Source: Aliisedimentitalea scapharcae
Lineage (GTDB): Bacteria; Pseudomonadota; Alphaproteobacteria; Rhodobacterales; Rhodobacteraceae
Reading direction: 5' to 3'
NCBI RefSeq assembly: GCF_045277565.1
Contig: NZ_CP123584.1
Coordinates: forward strand, 2,728,001 to 2,792,000
DNA: 64,000 nt
Shown: positions 43,346-51,426 of the stretch, in pieces
Layout: the number at the start of each line of letters is the position of its first letter
How positions within the stretch are numbered: the stretch's first letter is position 1
Notes under the pieces: generated by a model
The model's input: only the letters and a program-made list of their open reading frames with translations
Told to the model about the DNA's origin: nothing
Databases searched by the model: none
Translations under genes and position numbers: made by a program

Positions 43346-45148
43346 ATGACCCAGACCACCGGTGCTGAACCGAAAAAACCGATCTGGAAGCGGTATTTCC
43401 TATGGGGAATGCCGATCGCCGGAATTGCCGGGGCCTTTGTTGCCGGCATCATCTTCTGGGGCGGCTTCAACACCGCCATGGAAGCCACAAACACCAAGGA
43501 CTTCTGTATCTCGTGCCATGAGATGGAGAATTTCGTCTATCAGGAATACCAGGGCACGATTCACGATGTGAACCGGTCAGGGGTCGGCGCGGTCTGTTCC
43601 GACTGCCACGTCCCCAAGGACTGGACCCACAAAATGATCCGCAAGATCAAGGCGTCCAAGGAAGTCTGGGGCAAGATCACAGGCAAGATCAACACCCCCG
43701 AGAAATTCGACAAACACCGCCTGCAACTGGCGATGAACGAATGGGAACGAATGAAGGCCACGGATTCGGTGGAATGTCGCAATTGTCACGATTTTGAATC
43801 GATGATGCCCGAATTCCAACGCCCCCGTGCCCGCGCGCAGCACATGAACGCGATGAAGACCGGTCAGACCTGTATCGACTGTCACAAGGGGATCGCGCAC
43901 AAGAATGTGCGTGACCGCGCCGAGGACGAATACCTCGAAGCGTTGGAGGCCCCAGACCCGAAATTCGTGCGGGAAGTGCCACAGGAATACCTGGACAGCC
44001 TCGCCCGCGTGGAAGCCAAGGAAGCCGCCGAAGCCGAAGCCGCCAAAGTTGCGAAACAGACCGAAAATGAAGCCATTCAGGCCCGGATCGCGGCTGCCGT
44101 CGATGCCGCGCGCGAAGAAGAACGCGCATTGGCAGCAGGCGAGGCCAAGGACGATAGCGCCTCGGGCGCAGATGTTGCCCCGGGTGTGGACTGGAACGCT
44201 GTGGCGGCAACCGATCTGACCCTGTTCTACCCCGGTCAGGCGTCGTTTGAATGGGTCCAGAACGGTAAACAGCACGGTGGTGCCCGTCCGTTGACCAAAG
44301 GTGGCGATCAATGCACCACCTGTCACGCCAAGGAGCTGGAAACCATCGGCAACAAGGTTGTTGCAGGCGGCGGCGGCAAAAACGATGAAGTCGAGCCCAC
44401 CCCGATTCCGGGCAAACGCGGCATCATCAATGCAACCGTTCAGGCCGCTCATGATGCAGACAACCTGTATGTGCGGATGCAATGGCCGGATGCGGGCCAC
44501 TTCCCCGCCCCCTTTGTCGAAGGTGGCAAGATGGACCCGGACAACCAGGTCAAGGTCGCGATGATGATCACCGGCACAGGCATCGAATTGGGTGATCAGG
44601 TCGGCTGTTGGGCCACCTGCCACGCGGACAACACCTATATGCCGTTCGATCCGGGTGCAGAGGCGATTGCCGCCAATGGCGATGTGGCCGCTCAGCTGCA
44701 AGCCAATGACACGATCACCAAATACCTGTCCGAAAGCCGGACCAAGGTCGAAGTCAAAGGCCGCCGTGGTAAGGCCCAGGGTGGTTGGGACAAGCTGAAA
44801 ACCCCCGAAGAGCTCGAGCAGCTGCTGGCTGATGGGACCTATATGGACCTGCTGCGTGTCTATGCCGATGGCAGCGCCAGCAATGGGTATCTGCTGGACC
44901 GCCGGGTGCAGAATGACGGTGAAATCGCCGCCCAGGCCAGCCTGTCGGCCGGGATCTGGACCGTGGTCTTCTCGCGTCCTCTGAACTCTGGTGCTGTGGG
45001 GGATGTGCCGCTGGAAGCAGGCAAAACCTATACTGTCGGCTTTGCCATACACGATGACTATGCTGCTGCCCGTTTCCACCATGTAACGCTGAACACCAGC
45101 TTTGCATTGGATAGCGCAGACGCCATGATAAATGTGGTCGGTCAGTAA
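43346..45148 (+). CDS. NapC/NirT-type tetrahaem cytochrome fused to an ethylbenzene-dehydrogenase-like haem-binding domain
   Basis: 600 residues. Residues 1-190 are NirT/NapC: anchor helix ~19-39, then CISCH (54-58), CSDCH (84-88), CRNCH (144-148) and CIDCH (176-180). NapC proteins average about 200 residues, so the rest is extra. Residues ~200-280 form an Ala/Glu/Lys-rich helical linker. Residues ~285-600 look like the haem-binding domain of cytochrome c-552/ethylbenzene dehydrogenase gamma, with CTTCH (323-327) and an atypical CWATCH (421-426, CxxxCH). It probably carries electrons from the quinol pool to periplasmic acceptors such as NirS. The substrate of the second domain is unknown. Confidence 0.85.
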   Translation: MTQTTGAEPKKPIWKRYFLWGMPIAGIAGAFVAGIIFWGGFNTAMEATNTKDFCISCHEMENFVYQEYQGTIHDVNRSGVGAVCSDCHVPKDWTHKMIRKIKASKEVWGKITGKINTPEKFDKHRLQLAMNEWERMKATDSVECRNCHDFESMMPEFQRPRARAQHMNAMKTGQTCIDCHKGIAHKNVRDRAEDEYLEALEAPDPKFVREVPQEYLDSLARVEAKEAAEAEAAKVAKQTENEAIQARIAAAVDAAREEERALAAGEAKDDSASGADVAPGVDWNAVAATDLTLFYPGQASFEWVQNGKQHGGARPLTKGGDQCTTCHAKELETIGNKVVAGGGGKNDEVEPTPIPGKRGIINATVQAAHDADNLYVRMQWPDAGHFPAPFVEGGKMDPDNQVKVAMMITGTGIELGDQVGCWATCHADNTYMPFDPGAEAIAANGDVAAQLQANDTITKYLSESRTKVEVKGRRGKAQGGWDKLKTPEELEQLLADGTYMDLLRVYADGSASNGYLLDRRVQNDGEIAAQASLSAGIWTVVFSRPLNSGAVGDVPLEAGKTYTVGFAIHDDYAAARFHHVTLNTSFALDSADAMINVVGQ

Positions 45149-45165
45149 ACGCCCATAAAAAAACA

Positions 45166-45195
45166 GGCGGCCGGATCTTCCGGCCGCCCTTCCTA
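45166..45195 (+). terminator. Strong hairpin between the fused cytochrome and cupredoxin genes
   Basis: GGCGGCCGGA (45166-45175) and TCCGGCCGCC (45179-45188) form a 10-bp stem with a TCT loop, followed by a T-rich but interrupted tail. It lies only 33 bp before the cupredoxin ATG, so read-through or a promoter inside the region is needed for that gene. Confidence 0.75.
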
Positions 45196-45220
45196 TTTTA
45201 TTTGGCAAGGAGATCCGCCA

Positions 45221-45649
45221 ATGCGTCCGCCCCGTCTTCTTTCCCCCGTTCTACTGAGTGCTGCGATCTCTAGTGCGGCAGCGTTTTCCGTTTCCGCCAA
45301 AGACGTCGACAAGGCCGCCCTGTGCGCCGAGGCCGAAGAGCGCTATGTCGAGATGTTCGCGGCCCCCTCATCCGAGGCCGAAGGCGTGACAGTTGTCACC
45401 ATGTACAAATACAACTTCTGCCCGGCGCAGATCACCGTTCCTGTCGGCACAACCGTGCGCTGGGTCAATGTTGACAAGCGCACCAGCCACAGCGTTTTAT
45501 CTCCCGATGCAGGTATGGTGGAATCCGACCGCGCCTTTCCCGAAGAACATGTGGAATTCACGTTTCTGACCCCGGGCGATCAGAATTACCTCTGCGGCCC
45601 ACACTGGGAAACGCAAAACATGATCGGCATGGTCACCGTCACCCCGTAA
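45221..45649 (+). CDS. Small periplasmic type 1 copper protein (cupredoxin)
   Basis: 142 residues; AAGGAG sits 10 nt before ATG 45221. A signal peptide ends near SVSAKD. The type 1 copper ligands can be assigned as His90 (TSHSVL), Cys125, His128 and Met134 (C-x2-H-x5-M), close to plastocyanin and pseudoazurin spacing. Cys35 and Cys67 might form a disulfide. Pseudoazurin and azurin donate electrons to NirS, NorC or NosZ in other denitrifiers, and the position between nirS and nirE fits that role. It is not obviously classic pseudoazurin because the N-terminal part is longer. Confidence 0.82.
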   Translation: MRPPRLLSPVLLSAAISSAAAFSVSAKDVDKAALCAEAEERYVEMFAAPSSEAEGVTVVTMYKYNFCPAQITVPVGTTVRWVNVDKRTSHSVLSPDAGMVESDRAFPEEHVEFTFLTPGDQNYLCGPHWETQNMIGMVTVTP

Positions 45650-45660
45650 GGGCCGAATTT

Positions 45661-45720
45661 GGGGGCTCTGCCCCCGCAGCCCTTGGCTGCTCCCCCGAGG
45701 TATTTCGAACCAGAAAGAAG
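45661..45720 (+). repeat. Intergenic repeat with hairpins and GAGGTATTT tag, copy 1
   Basis: Two adjacent hairpins, GGGGGC/GCCCCC (45661-45675) and GCAGCC/GGCTGC (45676-45690), are followed by CCCCCGAGGTATTTCGAAC and CAGAAAGAAG to 45720. The tag and a G/C hairpin recur in inverse orientation at 53296-53350. It may act as the cupredoxin transcription end or an mRNA stabiliser. Confidence 0.8.
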
Positions 45721-45883
45721 ACAGTCCTCCCGAGTTTTCAGGGAGGTGTCACGCCACGCGGCATGAGACGCTGTTCCCCGAGCCGCGAGACCGGGTCTCT
45801 GACATCGCATAAACCCTGGGTGCCTGTCACGGCCGCGTCCTGGTTCGGAAAAGATGACCCAATTGCGCGAATTTTGACGTGCC

Positions 45884-45897
45884 TTGCCTTTTGTCAA
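45884..45897 (+). promoter_or_regulatory. FNR/Dnr-like box for the nirE operon
   Basis: TTGCCTTTTGTCAA, one change from the perfect nirS box and with the same T4 spacer. Centred about 157 bp before the nirE ATG, leaving a long leader. Confidence 0.7.
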
Positions 45898-45931
45898 GGC
45901 AGCCCGCCCCGGCCCGTCCCATTCTGCCTTC

Positions 45932-46051
45932 ATGAAACACCCGGCCCCTATTCTGAAGATTTGCGCCCCTGCGGCGACTGCCCGCTTGGGGTCACATCTT
46001 TGGACAAAGGCGGCTGCCAGCCAGATTCAAGACGAGCGAGATTTGACATGA
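45932..46051 (+). CDS. Possible 39-residue leader ORF overlapping the nirE start
   Basis: ATG 45932 to TGA 46049-46051 overlaps the nirE ATG as ATGA, the coupling seen elsewhere in this operon. The start coincides with the transcription start expected from the Dnr-like box, which would make the message nearly leaderless. The peptide (MKHPAPILKICAPAATARLG...) shows no recognisable motif and has only moderate codon bias. A competing reading is an extension of NirE in its own frame. Real translation is uncertain. Confidence 0.2.
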   Translation: MKHPAPILKICAPAATARLGSHLWTKAAASQIQDERDLT

Positions 46052-46824
46052 CCGGTATAGTGTACCTCATCGGCGCAGGCCCTGGAGACCCCGAGATGCT
46101 GACCCTGCGGGCCTTGCGGATGCTCAAGGATGCGGATGTTGTCGTCTATGACCGTCTGGTCAGTGAAGACATTTTGGCAATGTCCCCCGATGGCGTGGAA
46201 ATGATTGCTGTGGGCAAGGCCCCCAAATGTCATTTGGCAACCCAGGATCAAATCAACGACATCCTTGTGGAACAGGCCGGAAAAGGCCGCAAGGTTGCCC
46301 GCCTCAAAGGGGGGGATCCGATGATCTTTGGTCGTGGGTCCGAAGAGGCCGCCTATCTCGTGGCGCGCGGCATTGCAGTCGAATACGCGCCCGGGATCAC
46401 GGCTGCGCAGGGTGCCAGTTGTGTCACCGGTGTGCCGTTGACGCATCGCGGTTTGGCCACCGGTGTTCAATATGTCACCGGGCATCGTCAGGCCGACAAG
46501 GTTTTGGATCTGGATTGGAAACGACTGGCCAATCCTGACACGACCCTGGTTGTCTATATGGGTGTCGCCAATATCGGTCAGATTGCCATGGGGCTGATGA
46601 CTGAAAAGCTGCCGGGATCGACACCGGTCATGGCCGTGGGCCGCGCCACCACCCCCGACGAACGCCGTCTGGTGTCACGGTTGGACAGCATTGCAACAGA
46701 TGTTCGCAAAGCCGAGCTTTCTGCTCCGACCCTGTTCATCATTGGCCGCGTTGTGTCGCTCTATGCCAAAGAACCCATCACGGAAATCGCGAGGGATCTG
46801 ATGCAGGTCGGTGGTCATGCCTAG
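46048..46824 (+). CDS. nirE: NirE, uroporphyrinogen-III C-methyltransferase
   Basis: 258 residues from ATG 46048. SUMT signatures are VYLIGAGPGDPEMLTLRA at the N-terminus, VARLKGGDPMIFGRG near residue 85 and the SAM site APGITAAQG. It makes precorrin-2 with two SAM, the entry to haem d1. The in-frame sequence upstream encodes CGDCPLG...GGC but has no good start, so I keep the canonical start. It overlaps nirC by 8 nt. The next step to sirohaem (Met8/CysG type) is not encoded here. Confidence 0.95.
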   Translation: MTGIVYLIGAGPGDPEMLTLRALRMLKDADVVVYDRLVSEDILAMSPDGVEMIAVGKAPKCHLATQDQINDILVEQAGKGRKVARLKGGDPMIFGRGSEEAAYLVARGIAVEYAPGITAAQGASCVTGVPLTHRGLATGVQYVTGHRQADKVLDLDWKRLANPDTTLVVYMGVANIGQIAMGLMTEKLPGSTPVMAVGRATTPDERRLVSRLDSIATDVRKAELSAPTLFIIGRVVSLYAKEPITEIARDLMQVGGHA

Positions 46825-47134
46825 GATCATCGCCCCCAGTTTGGTGTCCCTGTGTCTTGGACTTGGCATCGCACAGGCCAGTGAAACGGTCGATACCGAT
46901 GCGTTGACCCGGCTGGTGCATCAGGATTGTGGCTCTTGCCATGGGCTTGCGCTCAAAGGTGGGTTGGGCCCGGACCTTCGATCCGAAAACCTGACACATC
47001 ACAGCCCCGAATCCCTGAAATCCGTGATCCTGGACGGGATCCCGGACACCCCGATGCCACCCTGGCGTCCTCTGATGACGGACGCAGAGGCAGACTGGGT
47101 GGCGCGCTATTTGTTGAAACCGGAGGTAGAATGA
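46817..47134 (+). CDS. nirC: NirC, small periplasmic cytochrome c
   Basis: 105 residues from ATG 46817. A signal peptide ends near AQASE, followed by haem site C38-G-S-C41-H42 and likely axial Met80 (TPMPPW). In other denitrifiers NirC is a small monohaem protein encoded with the haem d1 genes that can donate electrons to NirS or assist d1 maturation. It overlaps nirE and nirF (ATGA). Confidence 0.9.
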   Translation: MPRIIAPSLVSLCLGLGIAQASETVDTDALTRLVHQDCGSCHGLALKGGLGPDLRSENLTHHSPESLKSVILDGIPDTPMPPWRPLMTDAEADWVARYLLKPEVE

Positions 47135-48282
47135 AACCCCTCACCCTCTCTCTCCTCACCGCCTTGTTTGTCGCGGCCAGCCCGCTCCAGGCCGATACGA
47201 TCGCGACTGGCGATCTGGGGTTGATCATCGAGCGGGCCAAAGGGTCCGTTCTGTTGGTGGATCAATCCGAACGGGCAACATTGGCCCGCATCGAAGGGCT
47301 GGGGGATCTTTCCCATGCCTCGTTGGTTTATTCGCCGGACGAACGGTTTGCTTATGTGTTCGGCCGCGACGGTGGGTTGACCAAAGTCGATATCGTAACC
47401 CGCACCATCGCAAACCGCGTCGTACAGGCCGGCAATGCCATCGGCGGTGCCATCTCGGACGATGGCCAACTGGTGGCGGTGTCTAACTATGAACCCGGTG
47501 GCGTGCGGATTTTTGACGCTGACACGCTGAAACTGGTGGCGGACATCCCCACCGACAGCAAAACCATCGGTCTGGTTGATGCACCGGGGCGCCGGTTCGT
47601 ATTCACCATGTGGGACACGGGTGAGACCTGGATCGCAGATCTGTCACAGCCCGACATGCAAATCACCAAGATCACCGACATGGGCGACCGTCCCTATGAC
47701 GCGCTGATCACCGCCAATGGGCGCACTTATATCACCGGGTTGTTCGGCGAAGACGGTCTGACCGCGCTGGATTTGTGGGACGAGACCCCGGAACCGATCC
47801 GGGTGTTGCCGAATTATGGCCGCGGTCAACAGGAAATGCCCGTCTACAAGATGCCCCACCTGGAAGGTTGGGCGTTGACCGGGTCGGAATTCGTGTTGCC
47901 TGCCGTGGGCCATCACGAGGTTCTGTGGGTCGATGCCGATACCTTGCAGGAAACCGGGCGCACACAAACCTATGGCCAGCCCGTCTTTGCCATGGCACGC
48001 CCCGATGGGCGGCAGGTCTGGGTCAATTTTGCCCATCCCCTGAATGATACGATCCAGGTGATCGACAGTGTCAGCAAAGACATCATCCACGAATTCAAAC
48101 CCGGCCCCGCCGTGTTGCACATGGAATTCACACCACGTGGGCATGAGGTCTGGCTGAGCGTGCGAGATGCCGGGAAAGTCATGATCTATGACACCCGAAC
48201 CTTTGAGAAGCTGCGCGAAATCGACGCCGACAGCCCGTCCGGAATCTTCTTTACCGCGCGCGCGCACAGAACAGGGCTCTAA
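47131..48282 (+). CDS. nirF: NirF, haem d1 biosynthesis propeller protein
   Basis: 383 residues with a signal peptide (TLSLLTALFVAASPLQA). It is a cd1-type beta-propeller without the haem c domain, ending AGKVMIYDTRTFEKLREID like the NirS propeller. NirF acts in the periplasm late in d1 synthesis. The start ATGA overlaps nirC; nirD begins 3 nt after the stop. Confidence 0.95.
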   Translation: MKPLTLSLLTALFVAASPLQADTIATGDLGLIIERAKGSVLLVDQSERATLARIEGLGDLSHASLVYSPDERFAYVFGRDGGLTKVDIVTRTIANRVVQAGNAIGGAISDDGQLVAVSNYEPGGVRIFDADTLKLVADIPTDSKTIGLVDAPGRRFVFTMWDTGETWIADLSQPDMQITKITDMGDRPYDALITANGRTYITGLFGEDGLTALDLWDETPEPIRVLPNYGRGQQEMPVYKMPHLEGWALTGSEFVLPAVGHHEVLWVDADTLQETGRTQTYGQPVFAMARPDGRQVWVNFAHPLNDTIQVIDSVSKDIIHEFKPGPAVLHMEFTPRGHEVWLSVRDAGKVMIYDTRTFEKLREIDADSPSGIFFTARAHRTGL

Positions 48283-48285
48283 GTC

Positions 48286-49275
48286 ATGCACCACGTAACC
48301 GACCCGATTGATCAGACGCTGTTGAATGACTGGCAGCGGGACTTTCCGCTTGTCGACCGTCCCTTTGCCACGCTGGGCCGCGCGGTGGATATCACCGAGG
48401 ACGAAGTGATCACCCGCCTGTCGCGGATGCGTAAATCCGGACGCATCACCCGCGTTGGCGCCACGATCACGCCCGGAACCGTTTCGGCCAGCACTCTGGC
48501 TGCCGTGGCCACACCGCCCGAACAGATCGAAGAGATCGCGGCATTGATCGACGCGGAGCCCGGAGTGAATCACAATTACCTGCGCGAAGATCACTGGAAC
48601 CTGTGGTTTGTTGCCACCGGCCCGGACACCGATCATGTCGAGGCCACGTTGGCCCGCATTGAACGACGCACCGGGTTGAAGGTCATGGACCTGCGGTTGG
48701 TCCGGCCGTTCAATGTGGATCTGGGGTTCTGTATGCGCGGCGACACCCGCGTCGTTCCCAAACCCCGCACAGCTGATACCAGCGTCATGCAACCGGGTGA
48801 CAAACAAGTGTTGCAGGTGCTGACCCGGGGATTGCCGATCACGTCTGAACCTTTTGCAGAAATTGCCGCACAACTGAACCGCGACGTCACCGAAGTGATG
48901 CATCGGATCGACATCCTGACCCGGGCTGCGATCATCTCGCGTTTGGGGGTCATTGTGCGTCATCGGGCGCTGGGTTGGTCTGCCAATGCCATGGTGGTCT
49001 GGAACCTGTCGCCGGACCAGATCGACCTGGCCGGACCAGCGCTGGCCGCGCATCCTGGCGTGTCGCTGTGTTATGAACGCCGCCCGGTCGAGGGGCATTG
49101 GCCCTATCGGTTGTATTCGATGATCCACGCGCGTTCACGCTCCGAGGCTCTTGCAACTTTGCAAAATGCCACCACGCTGCCCGAACTGGCGGATGTTGAA
49201 CACAAGGTTCTGTTTTCAACCCGGTGCTTCAAACAGACCGGCGCAATGATCACCCAACGAGAGGTCGCGGCATGA
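48286..49275 (+). CDS. nirDL: NirD-NirL fusion, sirohaem decarboxylase subunit
   Basis: 329 residues, twice the size of a NirG or NirH unit. Two Lrp/AsnC-like modules (residues ~1-160 and ~170-325) each begin with a winged-helix-like region (ITEDEVITRLSRMRKSGRITRVGA; FAEIAAQLNRDV) and contain the His/Tyr-bearing segments NYLREDHWNLWF and CYERRPVEGHWPY. With NirG and NirH it decarboxylates the propionates of sirohaem to didecarboxysirohaem. The DL fusion is known in Paracoccus-type clusters. Confidence 0.93.
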   Translation: MHHVTDPIDQTLLNDWQRDFPLVDRPFATLGRAVDITEDEVITRLSRMRKSGRITRVGATITPGTVSASTLAAVATPPEQIEEIAALIDAEPGVNHNYLREDHWNLWFVATGPDTDHVEATLARIERRTGLKVMDLRLVRPFNVDLGFCMRGDTRVVPKPRTADTSVMQPGDKQVLQVLTRGLPITSEPFAEIAAQLNRDVTEVMHRIDILTRAAIISRLGVIVRHRALGWSANAMVVWNLSPDQIDLAGPALAAHPGVSLCYERRPVEGHWPYRLYSMIHARSRSEALATLQNATTLPELADVEHKVLFSTRCFKQTGAMITQREVAA

Positions 49276-49724
49276 CCCAGATCGATACCACCGACCGTTT
49301 GATCCTGAACCGGATGCAAGATGATCTCCCTTTGGTTTCAGATCCTTATGCCGTCGTTGCACAGGAACTGGGACTGACCGAAGCCGACCTGTTGTTTCGG
49401 CTCAACCGAATGAAGGAAAACCGGGTGATTACCCGGTTTGGTCCCTTCTTTGACGCCGCTGCAATGGGGGGCGCGTTTTGCCTGTGTGCCATGGCGGTCC
49501 CAGCCGATCAGTTCGAAGATGTCCTGACCAAAGTCAATGCCCACCCGGAGGTGGCGCATAACTATGAACGCACGCACCGGCTGAACATGTGGTTCGTCCT
49601 GGCAACCGAAACGCCCGAGGGGATCGGGGAAAGCGCCGATGCAATCGAACGGGAAACGGGGGTCCCAGTCCTCCGTTTCCCCAAACTTCAGGAATTTTTC
49701 ATCGGGTTCAGGGTCGCAGCATGA
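49272..49724 (+). CDS. nirG: NirG, sirohaem decarboxylase subunit
   Basis: 150 residues, one Lrp-like module: LTEADLLFRLNRMKENRVITRFG, then AHNYERTHRLNMWFVLATE with the substrate-binding His region. It overlaps both neighbours by 4 nt, as expected for subunits of one complex. Confidence 0.92.
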   Translation: MTQIDTTDRLILNRMQDDLPLVSDPYAVVAQELGLTEADLLFRLNRMKENRVITRFGPFFDAAAMGGAFCLCAMAVPADQFEDVLTKVNAHPEVAHNYERTHRLNMWFVLATETPEGIGESADAIERETGVPVLRFPKLQEFFIGFRVAA

Positions 49725-50206
49725 CAACGGAAATTTCAGACCGCGAGATCATCGAAGCGCTCCAGGGCGGTCTGCCATTGGTGTCCGCACCTTTTGCAGA
49801 AATTGCCGGACGGTTGGACATGCCCGAAGCCGATCTTGTCGCCCGTATCGACGCGATGAAGCAATCTGGTGTTATCCGTCGCATCGCCGCAGCACCCAAT
49901 CACTACAAACTGGGCATGACGTCAAACGGCATGACCGTCTGGAATGTCGCCGACGACCAGATTGCCAAACTGGGGGCCAAGATCGGGGCCCTGCCCTTTG
50001 TCACCCATTGTTATGAACGCCCCCGCGCCCTGCCCGATTGGCCCTATAATCTGTTTGCCATGGTGCACGGTAGCTCACCTGCCGAAGTCGAAGAAAAACG
50101 GGAGCAGATCAAAGCGCTGCTGGGCGAAGCCTGTACAAGCAGCGACATTCTTTATTCCACGCGCATCCTGAAAAAGACCGGGCTGCGCCTGCGCAAGAAA
50201 GGCTGA
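49721..50206 (+). CDS. nirH: NirH, sirohaem decarboxylase subunit
   Basis: 161 residues, one Lrp-like module: MPEADLVARIDAMKQSGVIRR, then THCYERPRALPDWPYNLFAMVHG. The CYERP..WPYN segment also occurs in the NirL half of the DL fusion, and this together with gene order assigns it as NirH. ATGA overlap with nirG; nirJ starts 5 nt after the stop. Confidence 0.92.
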   Translation: MTTEISDREIIEALQGGLPLVSAPFAEIAGRLDMPEADLVARIDAMKQSGVIRRIAAAPNHYKLGMTSNGMTVWNVADDQIAKLGAKIGALPFVTHCYERPRALPDWPYNLFAMVHGSSPAEVEEKREQIKALLGEACTSSDILYSTRILKKTGLRLRKKG

Positions 50207-50211
50207 GACCT

Positions 50212-51426
50212 ATGTTCCGCCTCACCGAATACATGCACCAGCTGGTCGATCCGACCCCGGTACGCACCCGCCGTGGGTCCGGCCCTGTCAAACCCGTCGT
50301 CATCTGGAACCTGACCCGCCAGTGCAATCTGAAATGCCGCCATTGTTATACCGTGTCGGCAGATGTCAAATTCCCCGGCGAACTGTCCCACGACCAGGCG
50401 ATGACCACGCTCGAGGATCTGGGAGACTTCAAGGTACCGGCCCTCATCCTGTCGGGTGGCGAGCCATTGGACCGCGACGATTGGCACACCATCGCCACCC
50501 GCGCACGCAAATTGGTTCGGATGCTGGCCCTGTCGACCAATGGCACCAAGATCCATGGTGAAAACGCCGACAAGATCGCCGACATCGGGTTCAATTATGT
50601 AGGTATCTCGCTGGACGGTATTGGCGAGACCAACGATTGGTTCCGCGGTGTCGATGGTGCCTTTGGCGATGCGTTGCGCGGTGTGCGCGAATGCAAAAAA
50701 CGTGGTATCAAGGTGGGCTTGCGCTTTTGCCTGACCGAAGGCACCAAACATTGCCTGCCTGATCTTCTGAAACTGTGTGATGACGAAGGGGTCGACAAAT
50801 TCTATCTCTCGCATCTGGTCTATGCCGGGCGCGGCGACAAGAACCGCGGTGAAGACGCCGAACACCAGATGACCCGCTGGGGTCAGGATCTGCTGCTTGA
50901 ACGCGCCTGGGAGGCGGCATCGGGTGGCAAACCGTTGGACATCGTCACCGGCAATAATGACGCCGACGCCGGTTATTTTCTGCAATGGGCCGCCGAGCGG
51001 TTTGACGCAGACAAAGTCGCCCATGTGCGCGATCACCTGTCTGCCTGGGGGGGGAACTCCAGCGGACTGGGCGTGGCCAATATCGACAACTTGGGCCGGA
51101 TACATCCAGATACCTATTGGTCTGATTACACCGTCGGCAACGTGAAACAGACACCATTTTCCGAACTTTGGACAGGCGACGATCCGATGCTGGCAATGCT
51201 GCGCACCCGTCCCCGCCCGCTCAAAGGGCGCTGTGGCGTCTGCAAATTGCAGGATGTGTGCGGAGGCAATACCCGCATTCGTGCCCTGCAGGTGACCGGG
51301 GATCCCTGGGCCGAGGACCCGGCCTGCTATCTCGGCGATGACGAGATCGGCGTTGAAGGCAGTGAACGCCTGATCGTGACCCCCTTTCGAGGAAAAAGCC
51401 ATGACCCGGCGCATAAATTCTTTTGA
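50212..51426 (+). CDS. nirJ: NirJ, radical SAM enzyme of haem d1 synthesis
   Basis: 404 residues. The radical SAM cluster is C38-x3-C42-x2-C45 (CNLKCRHC). The SAM GGE motif is in LSGGEPLDRDDW. The C-terminal SPASM-like region has CGVCKLQDVCGGN and a later Cys for auxiliary iron-sulfur clusters. It removes propionates at C3 and C8 of didecarboxysirohaem on the way to the oxo groups of d1. Its end overlaps the most upstream possible nirN start by 26 nt. Confidence 0.95.
   Translation: MFRLTEYMHQLVDPTPVRTRRGSGPVKPVVIWNLTRQCNLKCRHCYTVSADVKFPGELSHDQAMTTLEDLGDFKVPALILSGGEPLDRDDWHTIATRARKLVRMLALSTNGTKIHGENADKIADIGFNYVGISLDGIGETNDWFRGVDGAFGDALRGVRECKKRGIKVGLRFCLTEGTKHCLPDLLKLCDDEGVDKFYLSHLVYAGRGDKNRGEDAEHQMTRWGQDLLLERAWEAASGGKPLDIVTGNNDADAGYFLQWAAERFDADKVAHVRDHLSAWGGNSSGLGVANIDNLGRIHPDTYWSDYTVGNVKQTPFSELWTGDDPMLAMLRTRPRPLKGRCGVCKLQDVCGGNTRIRALQVTGDPWAEDPACYLGDDEIGVEGSERLIVTPFRGKSHDPAHKFF

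Larger units (their letters stand above)
45650..46047. other. Cupredoxin-nirE intergenic region
   Basis: 398 nt holding a two-hairpin intergenic repeat, a Dnr-like box and two overlapping short frames before nirE (listed separately). If the box works at -41.5, transcription starts near 45932 and leaves a leader of about 116 nt. Confidence 0.6.
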
